A stretch of 64,000 bases of DNA, taken from Eulemur rufifrons (Eukaryota; Chordata; Mammalia; Primates; Lemuridae). The stretch spans positions 220,256,843 to 220,320,842 of the forward strand of contig NC_090989.1 of NCBI RefSeq assembly GCF_041146395.1, read 5' to 3'. A model generated the notes under the pieces. The model saw only the letters and a program-made list of their open reading frames with translations, did no database searches and was not told the DNA's origin. The position numbers and the translations under genes were made by a program. Shown here one piece after another: positions 63,886 through 64,000 of this stretch; within the stretch, counting starts at the first letter, position 1; every line of letters begins with the position of its first letter.

Positions 63886-64000
63886 GAATTGTGTTGGACA
63901 CTGAGGATAAACCAGAAAACTAAACAGACACAATCCTTGACCTTATGGAACCTACAGCCTAGGAGGGAAGGCAGACATGTAAAAATGACTATTTAAAAAG
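63886..64000 (-). mobile_element. L2 LINE 3' end, running off the window
   Basis: 'gttggacactgaggataaac', 'cttgaccttatggaacctac', 'agcctaggagggaaggcaga' and 'catgtaaaaatgac' match the reversed L2 3' end ('tggggatac', 'gagcttacagtctag', 'gacagacatgtaaa'). Confidence 0.75.

Noticed and set aside
52000..64000. ALDH1A1 exon 2 within the window
   Set aside because: I looked for codons of the next segment (beginning IFINNEWHDS) after an AG acceptor and found none, so intron 1 extends beyond 64000.

Overview
The window is nuclear DNA of a primate, almost certainly a strepsirrhine and most likely a lemur. Five of its six Alu copies carry a diagnostic right arm ('gctgacgccacggcactcac', then 'tctagcc') and an A/T-rich linker between the arms, a form I associate with lemur AluL-type elements and not with monkey or ape Alus. 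The youngest L1 has a G-rich 3' UTR of the lemur style. MIR, L2, L1M, MLT1-type LTRs, hAT/MER elements and a Tigger1 copy form the usual placental background.

One protein-coding gene is recognisable. Positions 51890-51955 (+) encode the first 22 residues of ALDH1A1 (cytosolic retinal dehydrogenase 1), starting MSSSGKPDLP and ending at a GT splice donor. A compact promoter lies just upstream: a CCAAT box at 51769, an octamer ATGCAAAT at 51785 and a TATA-like ATAAAAA at 51811, which puts transcription start near 51841. I could not find exon 2, so 51956-64000 reads as the 5' part of intron 1 and 1-51700 as upstream intergenic DNA. From my memory of human synteny, ANXA1 lies beyond it.

Layout. 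1-6.5 kb: old L1M remains, mainly one degraded copy at about 1.55-6.53 kb with an inverted Alu in it. 8.06-10.06 kb: an L2 piece and a Tigger1 fragment with a dead transposase gene. 10-27.9 kb: mostly AT-rich unique DNA with an L1 3' end showing a 5' inversion, a 29-bp minisatellite, an Alu inside an hAT element, and two pairs of unexplained diverged direct repeats. 27.95-34.46 kb: a nested L1/Alu stack in which a younger L1 (29318-32590, ORF2 open for 852 codons) and an Alu sit inside an older minus-strand L1. 34.5-51 kb: L1, LTR, MER5-like, hAT and Alu copies. 51.7-52 kb: ALDH1A1 promoter and exon 1. 52-64 kb: intron 1 with MIR and L2 copies, a (TG)n tract and an unexplained GC-rich block at about 63.1-63.37 kb.

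The window holds one real gene start plus layers of transposon history. I see no operon-like, CRISPR or defence-type system and nothing that amounts to a new biological system. The items most worth checking are the promoter, the nested stack, the paired segments at 18.6/21.3 kb and 12.0/14.7 kb, and the GC-rich block.
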